A DNA stretch of 48,536 nt from an uncultured Actinomycetes bacterium (GCA_903845465.1 CAIMXQ010000009.1:1-48536); one strand, 5' to 3'; counted from the stretch's first letter, positions 1-8,994 are shown. Numbers and translations: made by a program. Notes: a model not told the origin generated them from the sequence alone.

Positions 1-372
1 ATGTCATTCCCGGTTGCTGGAACTCTGATGATTGAACCGACTGAATCAGAAGATATGCGCGAGATGAATCGCTTTATTGATGCGATGAACGCTATTCGCG
101 ATGAGATCCAAGAAGTTATCGATGGAAAGATCGCAGTCGAGGAATCAGCGCTGCGCCATGCACCGCACACAATCGGTGCAATTGCTGGTACAGAGTGGGA
201 GAGAAGCTATTCACGTGAACGTGGAGCCTTCCCAGCGACCTATACAGGGTTGATTCCAGGTGAATTGATTGGGATGAAGGGTAAGTATTGGCCGACTACA
301 GGGCGCATTGATGGGGCATACGGGGATAGGAACCTGGTCTGCTCGTGCCCGCCGATAGAGGCCTTCGCTTAA
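1..372 (+). CDS. gcvP: Glycine dehydrogenase (decarboxylating), P-protein, C-terminal part (5' end outside window)
   Basis: P-protein of the glycine cleavage system, the PLP enzyme that decarboxylates glycine and passes the aminomethyl group to the lipoyl H-protein. Only the last 123 codons are present; the ATG at base 1 is almost certainly an internal methionine because the family is about 950 residues long. Diagnostic C-terminal blocks are MSFPVAGTLMIEPTESE, the PHT motif followed by W(E)RSYSRERGAFP, and the terminal GRIDGAYGDRNLVCSCPP signature. It converges on the next gene with an 11-nt gap that contains no hairpin. Confidence 0.93.
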   Translation: MSFPVAGTLMIEPTESEDMREMNRFIDAMNAIRDEIQEVIDGKIAVEESALRHAPHTIGAIAGTEWERSYSRERGAFPATYTGLIPGELIGMKGKYWPTTGRIDGAYGDRNLVCSCPPIEAFA

Positions 373-383
373 CCTATTCTTTC

Positions 384-1127
384 TTACTTTACATAATGTA
401 ACTTATCGGCGTTAGGCCGTAGGCGTCGAGCCAAACCCCAGAGCGTTGTCTGCCACAGCGCCTCAATAACTATCGCTCTGCTCATCTTGGAGACGCCGTT
501 GATGCGCTCTACAAAGGTAATAGGAACTTCAACCATTGTTGCGCCAGCGAGTTCAGATGCCATTGCCATTTCAATTTGGAAGCAATATCCAGTAGCTGTC
601 ATCTCTGTGAGTTTTAAAGAATTCAATAGAGCTGAACTGTAGACACGGAAACCTCCGGTGAGATCGTTAAGCGGAATACCTAGCGCCAGTCGCGCATATC
701 GAGTTCCAGATTTCGAGAGTAATTGTCTACTTTTTGGCCAATTCACGACTGATCCACCAGGGATCCACCTTGTTCCTAAGGTGATTGCGATAGATGCGTT
801 CGTTGCATCGAGCATCGCTGGTAAATCCTGTACACGATGAGAACCGTCAGCATCCATTGTTACCACTTGTGAATATTTGTGCATCGCCAGAACATGTGCG
901 AATCCGGCGCGATATGCAGCACCTAGACCTGCCTTATGTGGACGTCTGAGAACGCTGACCCATGAATACTTCAAAGAGTCGACAATATCTGCAGTCTTAT
1001 CGGGTGAATTATCATCGAGTATTACTACATCGAAATCACGGGTTTGATGTAAATCCGAAAGCGATTTAAGGAGCTCTACGATTGCGATTGATTCGTTGTA
1101 TGTGGGGATCAGAATTACTGGTTTCAT
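384..1127 (-). CDS. ppm1: Polyprenol-phosphate mannosyltransferase (GT2, Ppm1/Dpm1-like)
   Basis: A 247-residue family-2 glycosyltransferase expected to move mannose from GDP-mannose to polyprenyl phosphate, giving the donor for lipoglycan or protein mannosylation on the outer face of the membrane. The N-terminus shows ILIPTYNES and the acidic pair in LDDNSPDK (residues 37-44). The metal-binding DAD is at 92-94 and a GGFRVYS block lies further on, as in Dpm1-type enzymes. No transmembrane domain is fused, unlike mycobacterial Ppm1, which carries an apolipoprotein N-acyltransferase half. It is the last gene of the minus-strand run, 12 nt after the exonuclease gene. Family assignment is firm; the lipid acceptor is inferred. 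Confidence 0.88.
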   Translation of the reverse strand: MKPVILIPTYNESIAIVELLKSLSDLHQTRDFDVVILDDNSPDKTADIVDSLKYSWVSVLRRPHKAGLGAAYRAGFAHVLAMHKYSQVVTMDADGSHRVQDLPAMLDATNASIAITLGTRWIPGGSVVNWPKSRQLLSKSGTRYARLALGIPLNDLTGGFRVYSSALLNSLKLTEMTATGYCFQIEMAMASELAGATMVEVPITFVERINGVSKMSRAIVIEALWQTTLWGLARRLRPNADKLHYVK

Positions 1128-1139
1128 TGCAATCCTTTC

Positions 1140-2042
1140 CTACCATCCTAACGCTGATATTAATCTATCAACGCTAGCTCCCAGGCCGTACTCATCCTTC
1201 ATCTTATAGATTTCCGATAAATCTACGGGTTTTGATGGTTTGGTGATATCCATGGTGGGAATTGCGACATCGCGCGCACAGTTAACAAGTGTTAGTGCAA
1301 TTTTAAGATAGTCGGTACCGTCGATAATCTTCTTGGCAAGTGATGCACTGAGAGCATCGTGTTTGGCATGCGCACCGGCTAGTGCCTCATCTACCGACGC
1401 GAAATTGTTTGCAATGAGTGCCGCGCCTTTTTCGCCAATACCGCGAACACCTGGTAGCCCATCAGATGGATCACCGCGGAACATCGCAAAGAGGGCATAC
1501 CTATCCCCCGGTATCCCATATTTTTCCGAGACCCATTTGGTATCAACGAGATCGTGTTGTGAAACTCCCTTTGCAAGATAGACAACTTTCACATCGCGTT
1601 TGTCATCGACGAGCTGGAAAAGGTCCCTATCCCCCGTCACGATACGAATCGGACCCTTCTCACGGACTGCAAAGGTAGCCATCACATCATCTGCTTCGTA
1701 ATCATCAACACCGAGCATCGGAATTCCAAAAGCGTCGAGGAGATCGAGCAATATTGGAATCTGTGGAGTTAAAGTTTCTGGCTCTTCCTCTTCATCGCCC
1801 TCATCTTCGAGGCGGTTAGCTTTGTAACCAGGAAAGAGCTCTACTCGCCACGATGGTCGCCAGTCTCCCTCGATGCAGGCGACGATGCGATTAGGTGAAT
1901 ACATTCCGATCAGGCGCGCAGTCATATCAAGATATCCACGTATTGCATTGACTGGCATTCCAGATGGTGACAGCAGCGTGTCAGGCATTCCGTAGTAAGC
2001 GCGATACCAGAGTGAGGCGCTATCTAAGAGCATCAGTGTCAT
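1140..2042 (-). CDS. 5'-3' exonuclease, PIN/FEN-like with H3TH domain
   Basis: A 300-residue stand-alone homologue of the 5' nuclease domain of DNA polymerase I, expected to remove RNA primers or flaps. Visible features are the N-terminal LMLLDSASLWYRAYYG block with the first metal aspartate, the DDYEADDVMAT acidic cluster, VTGDRDLFQLV, and the helix-hairpin-helix GDPSDGLPGVRGIGEKGAALI. An acidic low-complexity insert (EDEGDEEEEPE) sits before the central domain. Its start codon overlaps the helY stop by 4 nt (ATGA), so the two are translationally coupled. In mycobacteria the orthologous gene (Rv2090) also lies beside helY. Confidence 0.9.
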   Translation of the reverse strand: MTLMLLDSASLWYRAYYGMPDTLLSPSGMPVNAIRGYLDMTARLIGMYSPNRIVACIEGDWRPSWRVELFPGYKANRLEDEGDEEEEPETLTPQIPILLDLLDAFGIPMLGVDDYEADDVMATFAVREKGPIRIVTGDRDLFQLVDDKRDVKVVYLAKGVSQHDLVDTKWVSEKYGIPGDRYALFAMFRGDPSDGLPGVRGIGEKGAALIANNFASVDEALAGAHAKHDALSASLAKKIIDGTDYLKIALTLVNCARDVAIPTMDITKPSKPVDLSEIYKMKDEYGLGASVDRLISALGW

Positions 2043-4414
2043 ATCTCGCCCAACATATATGAAACGACGCCGCGATCCAAGCGCTTGATACCTTCACGGC
2101 AGATGGGTCGTAGATCTTCGGCAGCGCCACCGATCTGTGTGAGCAGGTCGATGAGTTGTTTAATACTTCGAACAAAATCACCGACAGTCATATCGGTTCC
2201 TTTTAGAATGCTACTGAGTGAGTGTCCATTTGCCCAACGATATGACGCGTAGCAGAAACCAAAATCAGGTTCGCGTTGCGTCTTCACGTCATACTCATTC
2301 TCAAGTGCTTCAAGTTCAATCCATACGCGCGAGACTTCGACGAGAGCATTGGCGACATTTTCGTGTGGCATTTTGGGCGCATAAGCCTCGGAGCTGCGAC
2401 CCTGGTAGATCATCGCCGATGCGACTGACAATAACTCCGTTGCAGAAAGTCCCTGGAAAATATCCCGACGGATTGATTCCGTCAATAAGAGATCAGATTC
2501 TGCAAAAATCTTCGCAAGGATCTTGCCTTGTCCTAATGGTTTATCTCCTTCGATATAGCCTAAATGGGTCAAGACATTACAAATGCGGTCAAAGGTTTTT
2601 GCAATTACGTGAGTTCGATTTTCGACGCGAGATCGTAAGCCTTCGCTTTCGCGATTAATACGATCTGCACGTTCGGCTATTCGAGCATGCGCTTCCCGAT
2701 CGCTGCAGGCATGACACGGGTGACTCCGTAAGCCCCTTCGCAGTCCATCGAGTTCATTCTCCATTCGAACCCTCTGTCTGTTGTCGAAAGTGCGTCGCCC
2801 ATCGCGCTTGCTCAATAGTCGTTCCATCTCCTTGATATCGATGCGCATTCGTGAGTACTCGTTAAAGTCTCCGAGATGACACTGAGCTGTTTCAGTCAGT
2901 TCAGCTGCGGCTGAATCATTCTTACGAATCTGGCGCACCAAACTCACAACGGCTCTATCGGCTTGAAATTGCGCGAAAGAGGATTCAAGACTTCCGTGTG
3001 CTCTCTCACGACCAAATCGCGCGATCAAATTGATAGACATGTTGTAGGTAGGCGTAAATGAGGATTTCAGAGGATATGTACGCGTTGAAGCCAAACCAGC
3101 GGCAGTCGCAGAATCAACTGTAGGTGACCACTGAACAACGGCATTTCCTTCGATATCAATTCCTCGTCGACCTGCTCGACCAGTTAATTGGGTGTACTCC
3201 CCCGGAGTAATCGAAACGTGAGCTTCACCATTCCATTTCGTCAACTTTTCGAGGACAACTGTGCGTGCAGGCATATTGATTCCAAGTGCAAGTGTTTCAG
3301 TCGCGAATACAGCTTTCACTAAACCTCGCTTGAAGAGTTCCTCGACTGCACCTTTGAAACTTGGAAGAAGTCCCGCGTGATGGGCTGCTATGCCACGTTC
3401 AAGTGCCACTAACCAATCGCGATAACCAAGAACTTCCAAATCTTCCTCGGCTAAGTTCTGTGTATAGCGCTGGGCAGTTGCTGCAATTTCCAAACGTTCT
3501 TCAGTTGTTGTCAATTTAATACCAGCCTGAAGGCATTGCTTTACAGCGGCGTCGCATCCCATTCGCGAGAAGATGAAGGTAATGGCTGGGAGTAAATTTT
3601 CGCGTTGCAATTTTTCAATAATTTCTGGACGTGATAAGCGGTTATCGCTTTCGCCAAAGCGATCACGTCTGCCACGTGGAACCTTTACCTTACGTAGCGC
3701 TTCTCGCTCCAAACCCAAGATCTCGGGATTGATACGACCTGGCTCATTGAAAAGGTCGATGAGTTTATTTCCAATAAGAACATGTTGATAGAGCGGAATC
3801 GGGCGAACTTCAGAGACGATTACTTCGGTCGCTCCTCGAACCTCGCCCAACCATTCACCAAACTCCTCGGCGTTGGAAACTGTTGCGGAGAGAGAAATAA
3901 CTTGGACACTCTCCATCAAGTGAATGAGTACTTCTTCCCAGACGGCTCCTCGTGATTTATCGGCCAGGTAATGAACTTCATCCATAACGACAGAACCTAA
4001 GTTCTTAAGGGTCGATGAATTGGCGTACAACATGTTGCGAAGAACTTCCGTTGTCATGACAAGAACATCTGCCTCAGAGTTGATATTGGTATCACCAGTG
4101 AGCAATCCCACGCGATCCTCGCCAAATCTTTCAACAAATTCTTGGAACTTCTGATTAGACAGAGCCTTAATTGGGGTTGTGTAGAAGCACTTCTTACCCT
4201 GAGCTAACGCACTGAATGCTGCAAATTCCCCAACTACTGTCTTACCCGCACCGGTGGGCGCAGCGACAAGTACGCCTTTACCATCTTCGACTGCCTGGCA
4301 TGCCGATATTTGAAACTCATCGAAACCAAAATCAAATTGACCGATGAATTGGCTTGTCAGTGGATGAGAACCACGTTTCTTCGCTGCTGCGTAACTCTCG
4401 GCTGGGGTTGTCAT
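2039..4414 (-). CDS. helY: HelY-like DEVH-box RNA helicase (Ski2/Mtr4 family)
   Basis: An ATP-dependent superfamily-2 helicase with a likely RNA-processing role. Motif I is AAPTGAGKT, motif II is MDEVH, motif III is SLSATVSNAEE, and motif VI is QLTGRAGRRGID. The C-terminal half has the long helical DSHCT-type region, with a CHAC pair in the arch-like insert. The frame stays open a further 11 codons upstream, but the ATG at 4414 overlaps the preceding TGA as ATGA and the protein then opens MTTPAESYAAAKK, so I take that start (791 residues). It is somewhat shorter than mycobacterial HelY (about 900). Neighbours tatC and tatA match the mycobacterial order. Confidence 0.93.
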   Translation of the reverse strand: MTTPAESYAAAKKRGSHPLTSQFIGQFDFGFDEFQISACQAVEDGKGVLVAAPTGAGKTVVGEFAAFSALAQGKKCFYTTPIKALSNQKFQEFVERFGEDRVGLLTGDTNINSEADVLVMTTEVLRNMLYANSSTLKNLGSVVMDEVHYLADKSRGAVWEEVLIHLMESVQVISLSATVSNAEEFGEWLGEVRGATEVIVSEVRPIPLYQHVLIGNKLIDLFNEPGRINPEILGLEREALRKVKVPRGRRDRFGESDNRLSRPEIIEKLQRENLLPAITFIFSRMGCDAAVKQCLQAGIKLTTTEERLEIAATAQRYTQNLAEEDLEVLGYRDWLVALERGIAAHHAGLLPSFKGAVEELFKRGLVKAVFATETLALGINMPARTVVLEKLTKWNGEAHVSITPGEYTQLTGRAGRRGIDIEGNAVVQWSPTVDSATAAGLASTRTYPLKSSFTPTYNMSINLIARFGRERAHGSLESSFAQFQADRAVVSLVRQIRKNDSAAAELTETAQCHLGDFNEYSRMRIDIKEMERLLSKRDGRRTFDNRQRVRMENELDGLRRGLRSHPCHACSDREAHARIAERADRINRESEGLRSRVENRTHVIAKTFDRICNVLTHLGYIEGDKPLGQGKILAKIFAESDLLLTESIRRDIFQGLSATELLSVASAMIYQGRSSEAYAPKMPHENVANALVEVSRVWIELEALENEYDVKTQREPDFGFCYASYRWANGHSLSSILKGTDMTVGDFVRSIKQLIDLLTQIGGAAEDLRPICREGIKRLDRGVVSYMLGEI

Positions 4415-5277
4415 AGCGCCCACGTCAATCCGGCACCGGCAACGCATTCAGCAGATATTGGCGCGGCCCCGATTCTTTCACCATCTGCATATGCAATTGC
4501 TTGTGCATGTATTGAAATCTTCTTGGTTCTAAATATCTTTACGCGCGGATGATGTATATGTGAACCCGAATAGACCTTGGGAAATACTTTGAGGAATTCA
4601 ATCTTTGACACAGGTTCGAGAATCATGACATCGAAGAGACCATCGTTCATATTCGCTTGCGGGCAGACCAGCATGCCTCCCCCGTATGAGCGACCATTGC
4701 CGATAGCTATGAGCATCGCCTTAGTCGAAAATGTCTGCGAATCTGTTGTTATCTCATATTCAATAGGGGCAAAGCTCGGTAGTTCGAGGGCAATTGCAAC
4801 GTTATATCGCTGCGGACCTTTAGGCCAGGACAAGCCGTTGGCTCGCTCGTTGACGACAGAATCGAAACCAGTAGAGAGAATTGCCGCAAACCATTCGGAA
4901 TCTACATTTCCTAGATCAATTGGCTGCGGATCAGTGGAAGTTATTCGATCAAGTTGGCTAGTTACGTCATCTAAAGACCATCCAAGAGCGCGCACTATGT
5001 CATTTCCGGTTCCTGCAGGCAGGACGGCGAATGGAATATGTCTAGGGACGACGATTTGGAGAACGAGATGCGCGAGACCATCTCCACCTACACAGATGAC
5101 GCCCTGTACTTTTTCGCGGGAAAGAAATGAATCCAAATCTGAACGAAGTGACTCAGCGCCTTGCGACGAGAAAACTTGATAAGGCAAATTCTTCTGTGAA
5201 AAATATTGAATGACTGTCTCCCCGACTGAAATTCCTTTGCCATGACCCGCAGCAGGGTTTATTGCTATCGCCCACAT
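4411..5277 (-). CDS. Diacylglycerol kinase-family lipid kinase (DagK/YegS-like)
   Basis: A 288-residue member of the DAGK catalytic family, which phosphorylates diacylglycerol or a related lipid using ATP. The start MWAIAINPAAGHGKG is the nucleotide-binding segment, CVGGDGLAHLVLQ is the GGDG loop, and LPAGTGNDIVRALGW is the family signature. The C-terminal half is the usual beta-sandwich lipid-binding domain. The start ATG shares one base with the tatC TAA (TAATG) and the end overlaps helY by 4 nt, so it lies mid-operon. The exact lipid substrate cannot be read from the sequence. Confidence 0.88.
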   Translation of the reverse strand: MWAIAINPAAGHGKGISVGETVIQYFSQKNLPYQVFSSQGAESLRSDLDSFLSREKVQGVICVGGDGLAHLVLQIVVPRHIPFAVLPAGTGNDIVRALGWSLDDVTSQLDRITSTDPQPIDLGNVDSEWFAAILSTGFDSVVNERANGLSWPKGPQRYNVAIALELPSFAPIEYEITTDSQTFSTKAMLIAIGNGRSYGGGMLVCPQANMNDGLFDVMILEPVSKIEFLKVFPKVYSGSHIHHPRVKIFRTKKISIHAQAIAYADGERIGAAPISAECVAGAGLTWAL

Positions 5278-6065
5278 TAGACGTTATCGGAAAGTAGGCT
5301 TGCCTGAAACTTCTTATCTCGTCTCTTATCGTTGAGAAGCGCAATTCCACCTGCAATGAGATAGAGCAGAACGAGCGGCGCAGCCAGGGCAAACATTGAG
5401 AGTGGATCTGCACTTGGTGTGAAGCCAGCAACAAATAGGCAGATACCGAATACCCAGATACGCCATGGGCGCAGAATCGTCTTGCCCGAGAGAAATCCGA
5501 TGAAGTTGAAGGTCACAAGGAATACGGGAAGCTCGAAGGCAATTCCGAAGAGAAGAATGATGCGCAGGACGAAATCGAGATAATCATCGAACTTCACCAA
5601 GTTTGTAAGTGCATTGGGAGTGAAACCAAAGAGAACGCGAACTGCAACGGGAAGAACGGAGTAACCAAGATATGCGCCAATTGCGAAAAATGGAGTCGCT
5701 GCTATAAAGAAGAGAATTGAATTTCGCTTCTCTTTGCGGTGTAGAGCTGGCGCTATGAATGCCCATAATTGATAGAGCCAAACTGGCGCGGTCAAGATAA
5801 TTCCGCTCAAGATCGCGACTTTGATTTGAAGATTGAGAGGACCAAGAACGCCATTGATATAGAGCGAGCCGCAGCTATGGGCGCCTGTGCTCTGCGCCTT
5901 TTTGAGATCGCATACTGGCTCAGCTAGCTTTGTAATGATGGTGTTGTAGTAATACCAACCAACCCCTGAACCAACGATTATCGCAAGAGATGCCTTAACA
6001 ACGCGTGTACGTAACTCGCGTAAATGATCTAACAGCGGCATACGACCGCCTTGGGTGGCCGCCAT
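5277..6065 (-). CDS. tatC: Sec-independent protein translocase subunit TatC
   Basis: The multi-spanning receptor subunit of the twin-arginine translocase, which recognises RR signal peptides of folded exported proteins. It has 262 residues with six hydrophobic helices. The conserved cytoplasmic N-terminus MPLLDHLRELRTRVVKA is present, as are the periplasmic proline-containing loops and the APxxYQLWAFIAPALHRKEK block. It follows tatA by 5 nt, so receptor and pore subunits are made together. No tatB-like gene is seen; many actinobacteria place tatB elsewhere. Confidence 0.96.
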   Translation of the reverse strand: MAATQGGRMPLLDHLRELRTRVVKASLAIIVGSGVGWYYYNTIITKLAEPVCDLKKAQSTGAHSCGSLYINGVLGPLNLQIKVAILSGIILTAPVWLYQLWAFIAPALHRKEKRNSILFFIAATPFFAIGAYLGYSVLPVAVRVLFGFTPNALTNLVKFDDYLDFVLRIILLFGIAFELPVFLVTFNFIGFLSGKTILRPWRIWVFGICLFVAGFTPSADPLSMFALAAPLVLLYLIAGGIALLNDKRRDKKFQASLLSDNV

Positions 6066-6070
6066 AGAGA

Positions 6071-6253
6071 TTACTTTTCAGTCGATCCTTTATCAGGATC
6101 TTTGGACTCGTCCTTCATCTCTTTCATCTCGCTCTTGAAGATGCGCATTGACTTACCGAGTGATTTCGCTGAATCAGGTAGTCGCTTAGCTCCGAAGAGG
6201 ATTACGAGGACAAGGAGAAGCAGGAGTATGTGGCTTGGTTCGCGTAAAAACAT
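6071..6253 (-). CDS. tatA: Sec-independent protein translocase subunit TatA
   Basis: The small pore-forming Tat subunit: one transmembrane helix (HILLLLLVLVILFGAKRLPD), the FGAKRLP hinge, an amphipathic helix (SAKSLGKSMRIFKSEMKEM) and a charged tail. I choose the ATG at 6253 (60 residues). The protein then opens MFLREPSH just before the helix as in the family, and a TACTCT hexamer ends 6 nt upstream, the spacing seen at other leaderless starts in this window. A TTG at 6271 would add six residues. It lies 28 nt after pafC and directly before tatC. Confidence 0.88.
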   Translation of the reverse strand: MFLREPSHILLLLLVLVILFGAKRLPDSAKSLGKSMRIFKSEMKEMKDESKDPDKGSTEK

Positions 6254-6259
6254 GGCGTA

Positions 6260-6265
6260 AGAGTA
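6260..6265 (-). promoter_or_regulatory. Putative leaderless -10 element for tatA
   Basis: TACTCT on the minus strand is followed by six bases and then the tatA ATG. This fits the TANNNT-N6/7-start pattern found at many genes here. It may be an internal promoter of the trmI-to-ppm run. No Shine-Dalgarno is visible before the start. Confidence 0.4.
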
Positions 6266-6281
6266 TCGCAAAGGCTAGCAA

Positions 6282-7178
6282 TCAGCGATAAATGGCAAGC
6301 GCCTTTCGAGCCAAGTGAGCTATCTCCGATCTGGTCGTACTTGGTGCGAGAACCTTCATGGCTCCCCCGGAAGCGATTACTGTCCGGGCCAACCACGAAA
6401 GTCTGTAGGTAGATACCTCAACTGTGGAGCCCTTGCCAGTGACAAATTTTCCAAGCGACTCTCTGGAACGTCTCATTTCGGTAACGATTTCTACAGTCGC
6501 CTCAATAGTTGTATCCGTCGATACTGGAATCACTTTTGACATTGCCGGAAGATCCAAAACAGTGGCGCTCTTAATTCGGTCGATTCGGAATGTTCGTTGA
6601 GCATCTGCTAACTCGCAGAAAGCGACGAGAAAATCACGATTATCAGACACATAGAGATCGATGGGGCTTACTACTCGAGAACTGAGCGATCCATCAACCG
6701 CAGCGAGGTATTCAATCTGCAATTTTCGCCTCGTCGCAAGGCAATCTTTGACGAGAGCAATTACTTCTCCATCGCTTGCAGGTGATGCATCAATGACGCG
6801 TTCGATTCCTTTACCAAGTTTTCTTCGTAGAGTCTCAATATCTTCCAGCAGATCAATGCGTTCCTCTGGCAAATCCTTTGAGATTAAATCAAGCCCCAAC
6901 ACGATGGCGATAATCTCTTGGTGCGAGAGATTTCGTACTCGATTGAGAGTGTCCGCATTTCGGATAGAAACGTAGCCAGATGCGAATTCAAGTTCGATAA
7001 GGTCGAAACGATCATCACCGCACATCCAGAGTGCATTGAGATCTGAAAGAAGTTCAGTGACGGAAACTCCGAATTGTTCGGCCAGTTCGCTTGTAGATAC
7101 GCCTTGGTGAGAAGAAATGTAGGGAACGAGATCGAGCATGCGAGCTGCCTTTTGCGTAGGGGTCGACTTCTTACTCAT
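6282..7178 (-). CDS. pafC: WYL-domain transcriptional regulator PafC
   Basis: A 298-residue partner of PafB. In mycobacteria the PafBC heterodimer activates the LexA-independent DNA-damage response. The N-terminus has a winged helix (ARMLDLVPYIS..GVSTSELAEQFGVSVTELLSDLNAL, about residues 12-50). A central linker precedes the WYL sensor domain (RKLQIEYLAAVDGSLSSRVVSPIDLYV), with a WCX-like C-terminal extension. It overlaps the pafB end by 8 nt, which indicates coupled translation. The signal sensed by WYL domains is thought to be single-stranded DNA. Confidence 0.88.
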   Translation of the reverse strand: MSKKSTPTQKAARMLDLVPYISSHQGVSTSELAEQFGVSVTELLSDLNALWMCGDDRFDLIELEFASGYVSIRNADTLNRVRNLSHQEIIAIVLGLDLISKDLPEERIDLLEDIETLRRKLGKGIERVIDASPASDGEVIALVKDCLATRRKLQIEYLAAVDGSLSSRVVSPIDLYVSDNRDFLVAFCELADAQRTFRIDRIKSATVLDLPAMSKVIPVSTDTTIEATVEIVTEMRRSRESLGKFVTGKGSTVEVSTYRLSWLARTVIASGGAMKVLAPSTTRSEIAHLARKALAIYR

Positions 7179-8112
7179 GTGCAGCCACCACTTGATTCAG
7201 ATGCTCAATGATTGAGGAGCGTGCTTGAACGGGTTTAACTATTTCAACGTCTTCTAAATGCCACAAGACATCAGTGAGTAGCTCTGATTGATGGAGGAAT
7301 GGATATTCAACGACTACCCATTCGTCGCCGTCTTCAATGATCGTCGATGCAAGAACAATTTTCTGAGCCTTTCCGCGCCTAACTTTGAGCGTTGCGATTT
7401 CAGTTTTGACGGGAGATGCAAGATGAGTGCTCATAGCAAAATCCGGTGGGATGACATATGACCCAGCTTTACCCTGGAGTGCAACTTCAGAATCGATTCG
7501 GTCTAGGCGAAATAGACGAATATCTTTTCGATCGAGATCCAAACCAGCTACATACCAATACCCACCCTTAGTCCCCGCTCCGTAAGGCTCGAGGACTCTT
7601 ACTTGGGCAGTCAGTTCTGGCGAGAGATAACTAAATGAAATAGTACGACGGTTGGCTATTGCATCAACGATCGTCGCAAAATTCTCATCAGAAATGTGAA
7701 TCGTTGGGGCGATTGAGGGAATTGCATCGAGATCACTTTCGATGCCTAGTGACTTCAACTTGATCAACCCAGAGAGAGCTGACGAGTCGAGAACGGCGCC
7801 CTGCCATATTGATGTCGCAAGACTAATGAGCGAGAGCTCTCGCGCAGAGATTTCGGAAATATCATTTCGGTAGCTATCGGGCCTGATTCGATACCCAACT
7901 TCATCTTCAAAGAGCGGATCAAAGGAACCGACTTCAATCTCAATACCTAAGTTCCGTAAATCATCCTTATCGCGTTCGAACATCCGCTCTTTTGCATCTG
8001 GTTCACCTTCATAGCCGTCTATTGCAGTGAAAATTTGTGACTTCGTTAACCAGCGCTTTGTACCAAGGAGTGCGATAGTTAAATTAACTAAACGCTCACT
8101 CTTCCGGGACAC
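7171..8112 (-). CDS. pafB: WYL-domain transcriptional regulator PafB
   Basis: First subunit of the PafBC regulator. I take the GTG at 8112 (313 residues), because the protein then opens VSRKSERLVNLTIALLGTKRWLTKSQI, matching PafB starts; an in-frame ATG at 8154 would add 14 unconserved residues lying inside trmI. The helix-turn-helix is followed by the WYL domain (RRTISFSYLSPELTAQVRVLEPYG) and a C-terminal WCX region. The GTG lies 17 nt inside the trmI coding sequence. In most actinobacteria pafA and other Pup-proteasome genes lie just upstream; here none do. Confidence 0.87.
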   Translation of the reverse strand: MSRKSERLVNLTIALLGTKRWLTKSQIFTAIDGYEGEPDAKERMFERDKDDLRNLGIEIEVGSFDPLFEDEVGYRIRPDSYRNDISEISARELSLISLATSIWQGAVLDSSALSGLIKLKSLGIESDLDAIPSIAPTIHISDENFATIVDAIANRRTISFSYLSPELTAQVRVLEPYGAGTKGGYWYVAGLDLDRKDIRLFRLDRIDSEVALQGKAGSYVIPPDFAMSTHLASPVKTEIATLKVRRGKAQKIVLASTIIEDGDEWVVVEYPFLHQSELLTDVLWHLEDVEIVKPVQARSSIIEHLNQVVAAHE

Positions 8113-8947
8113 CGTATGCACCCTTTGCAGGACGTCGTCTGCGCGCAAGAACATCGACTCCAGGAGCCATTCGTCTTGACTGAATCAGAAATCCTGTATG
8201 GCCAATCATGCGCTGCTGAGGACGAACAGCGAGTCCTTCATGATGCCAACCACGAACAATAGTTTCAGAACTTTCAGGCTCAGTGAAATGGCCGTTCTCT
8301 TTCAGCGCTTCAGCTGTTGCCGATAACTGTGTCGTAGTCGCTACATATGCGAGGAAGACTCCCCCAGGTCGTAGAACCTTCGCAGACATTTCAATGCACT
8401 CCCAGGGGGCGAGCATGTCGAGAATCACGCGATCGAAATCGCTTTCGAATTCCTGTTCTTGCACTGATCCAACATCAAGTCGCCAGTTTGACGGAAGGGA
8501 ACCAAAGTAATTAGAGATATTTGCTGTGGCGTTATCTGCGAAATCTTGTCGACGTTCTACGGAGTGCACTGAACCTTCGTGACCTACCGCGCGTAGTAGA
8601 GAGAGCGTTAGCGCGCCGCTGCCGACTCCTGCTTCAAGGACGCGAGCTCCCGGATAGATATCTGCGACTCCGACAATCATTGCCGCATCTTTCGGATACA
8701 CAATTGTCGCGCCTCTTGGCATAGAGAGCACATAATCTGCAAGGAGTGGAATGAACGCTGTGAACTTTAGCCCTGCAGTTGTACTGACAACAGAACCTTC
8801 AGGTAGTCCGATGAGGTCATCGTGAGTTATCCAACCTTTATGTGTATGCCACTCTTTTCCAGGAGTGATGGTGAAGCTATAGAGCTTTCCTTTGGGATCG
8901 GTGAGTTGGACTCGATCTCCAGCTTGGAAGTAACCACGTTTAGACAC
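8096..8947 (-). CDS. trmI: tRNA (adenine-58-N1)-methyltransferase TrmI
   Basis: An AdoMet-dependent enzyme that forms m1A58 in the T-loop of tRNA. The 283-residue chain has an N-terminal beta-barrel (GDRVQLTDPKGKLYSFTI) and then a Rossmann methyltransferase fold. Motif I is RVLEAGVGSGALTLSLLRAVG, preceded by IVYPKDAAMIV, and the catalytic-site block is VILDMLAPWE. The GTG start at 8947 has no Shine-Dalgarno but sits six bases after TAAGAT, which suits leaderless translation. It appears to be the first gene of a nine-gene minus-strand operon. Its mycobacterial counterpart is Rv2118c. Confidence 0.92.
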   Translation of the reverse strand: MSKRGYFQAGDRVQLTDPKGKLYSFTITPGKEWHTHKGWITHDDLIGLPEGSVVSTTAGLKFTAFIPLLADYVLSMPRGATIVYPKDAAMIVGVADIYPGARVLEAGVGSGALTLSLLRAVGHEGSVHSVERRQDFADNATANISNYFGSLPSNWRLDVGSVQEQEFESDFDRVILDMLAPWECIEMSAKVLRPGGVFLAYVATTTQLSATAEALKENGHFTEPESSETIVRGWHHEGLAVRPQQRMIGHTGFLIQSRRMAPGVDVLARRRRPAKGAYGVPEE

Positions 8948-8953
8948 ATGCGC

Positions 8954-8959
8954 ATCTTA
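8954..8959 (-). promoter_or_regulatory. Putative leaderless -10 element for trmI operon
   Basis: TAAGAT on the minus strand, then GCGCAT, then the GTG start. A transcript starting about 7 nt downstream of the hexamer would begin at the start codon. A second TANNNT (TAACCT) lies 5 nt further upstream. Confidence 0.5.
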
Positions 8960-8994
8960 GGTTACGGCGGCACTACTTCTTTCATTGCGCGCTG

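Noticed and set aside
4354..4362. TTGTCAGTG, an exact match to the -26 part of the mycobacterial PafBC-type damage promoter.
   Set aside because: The hexamer eight bases later is CCACGT, not TANNNT, and the site is inside helY on the antisense strand.
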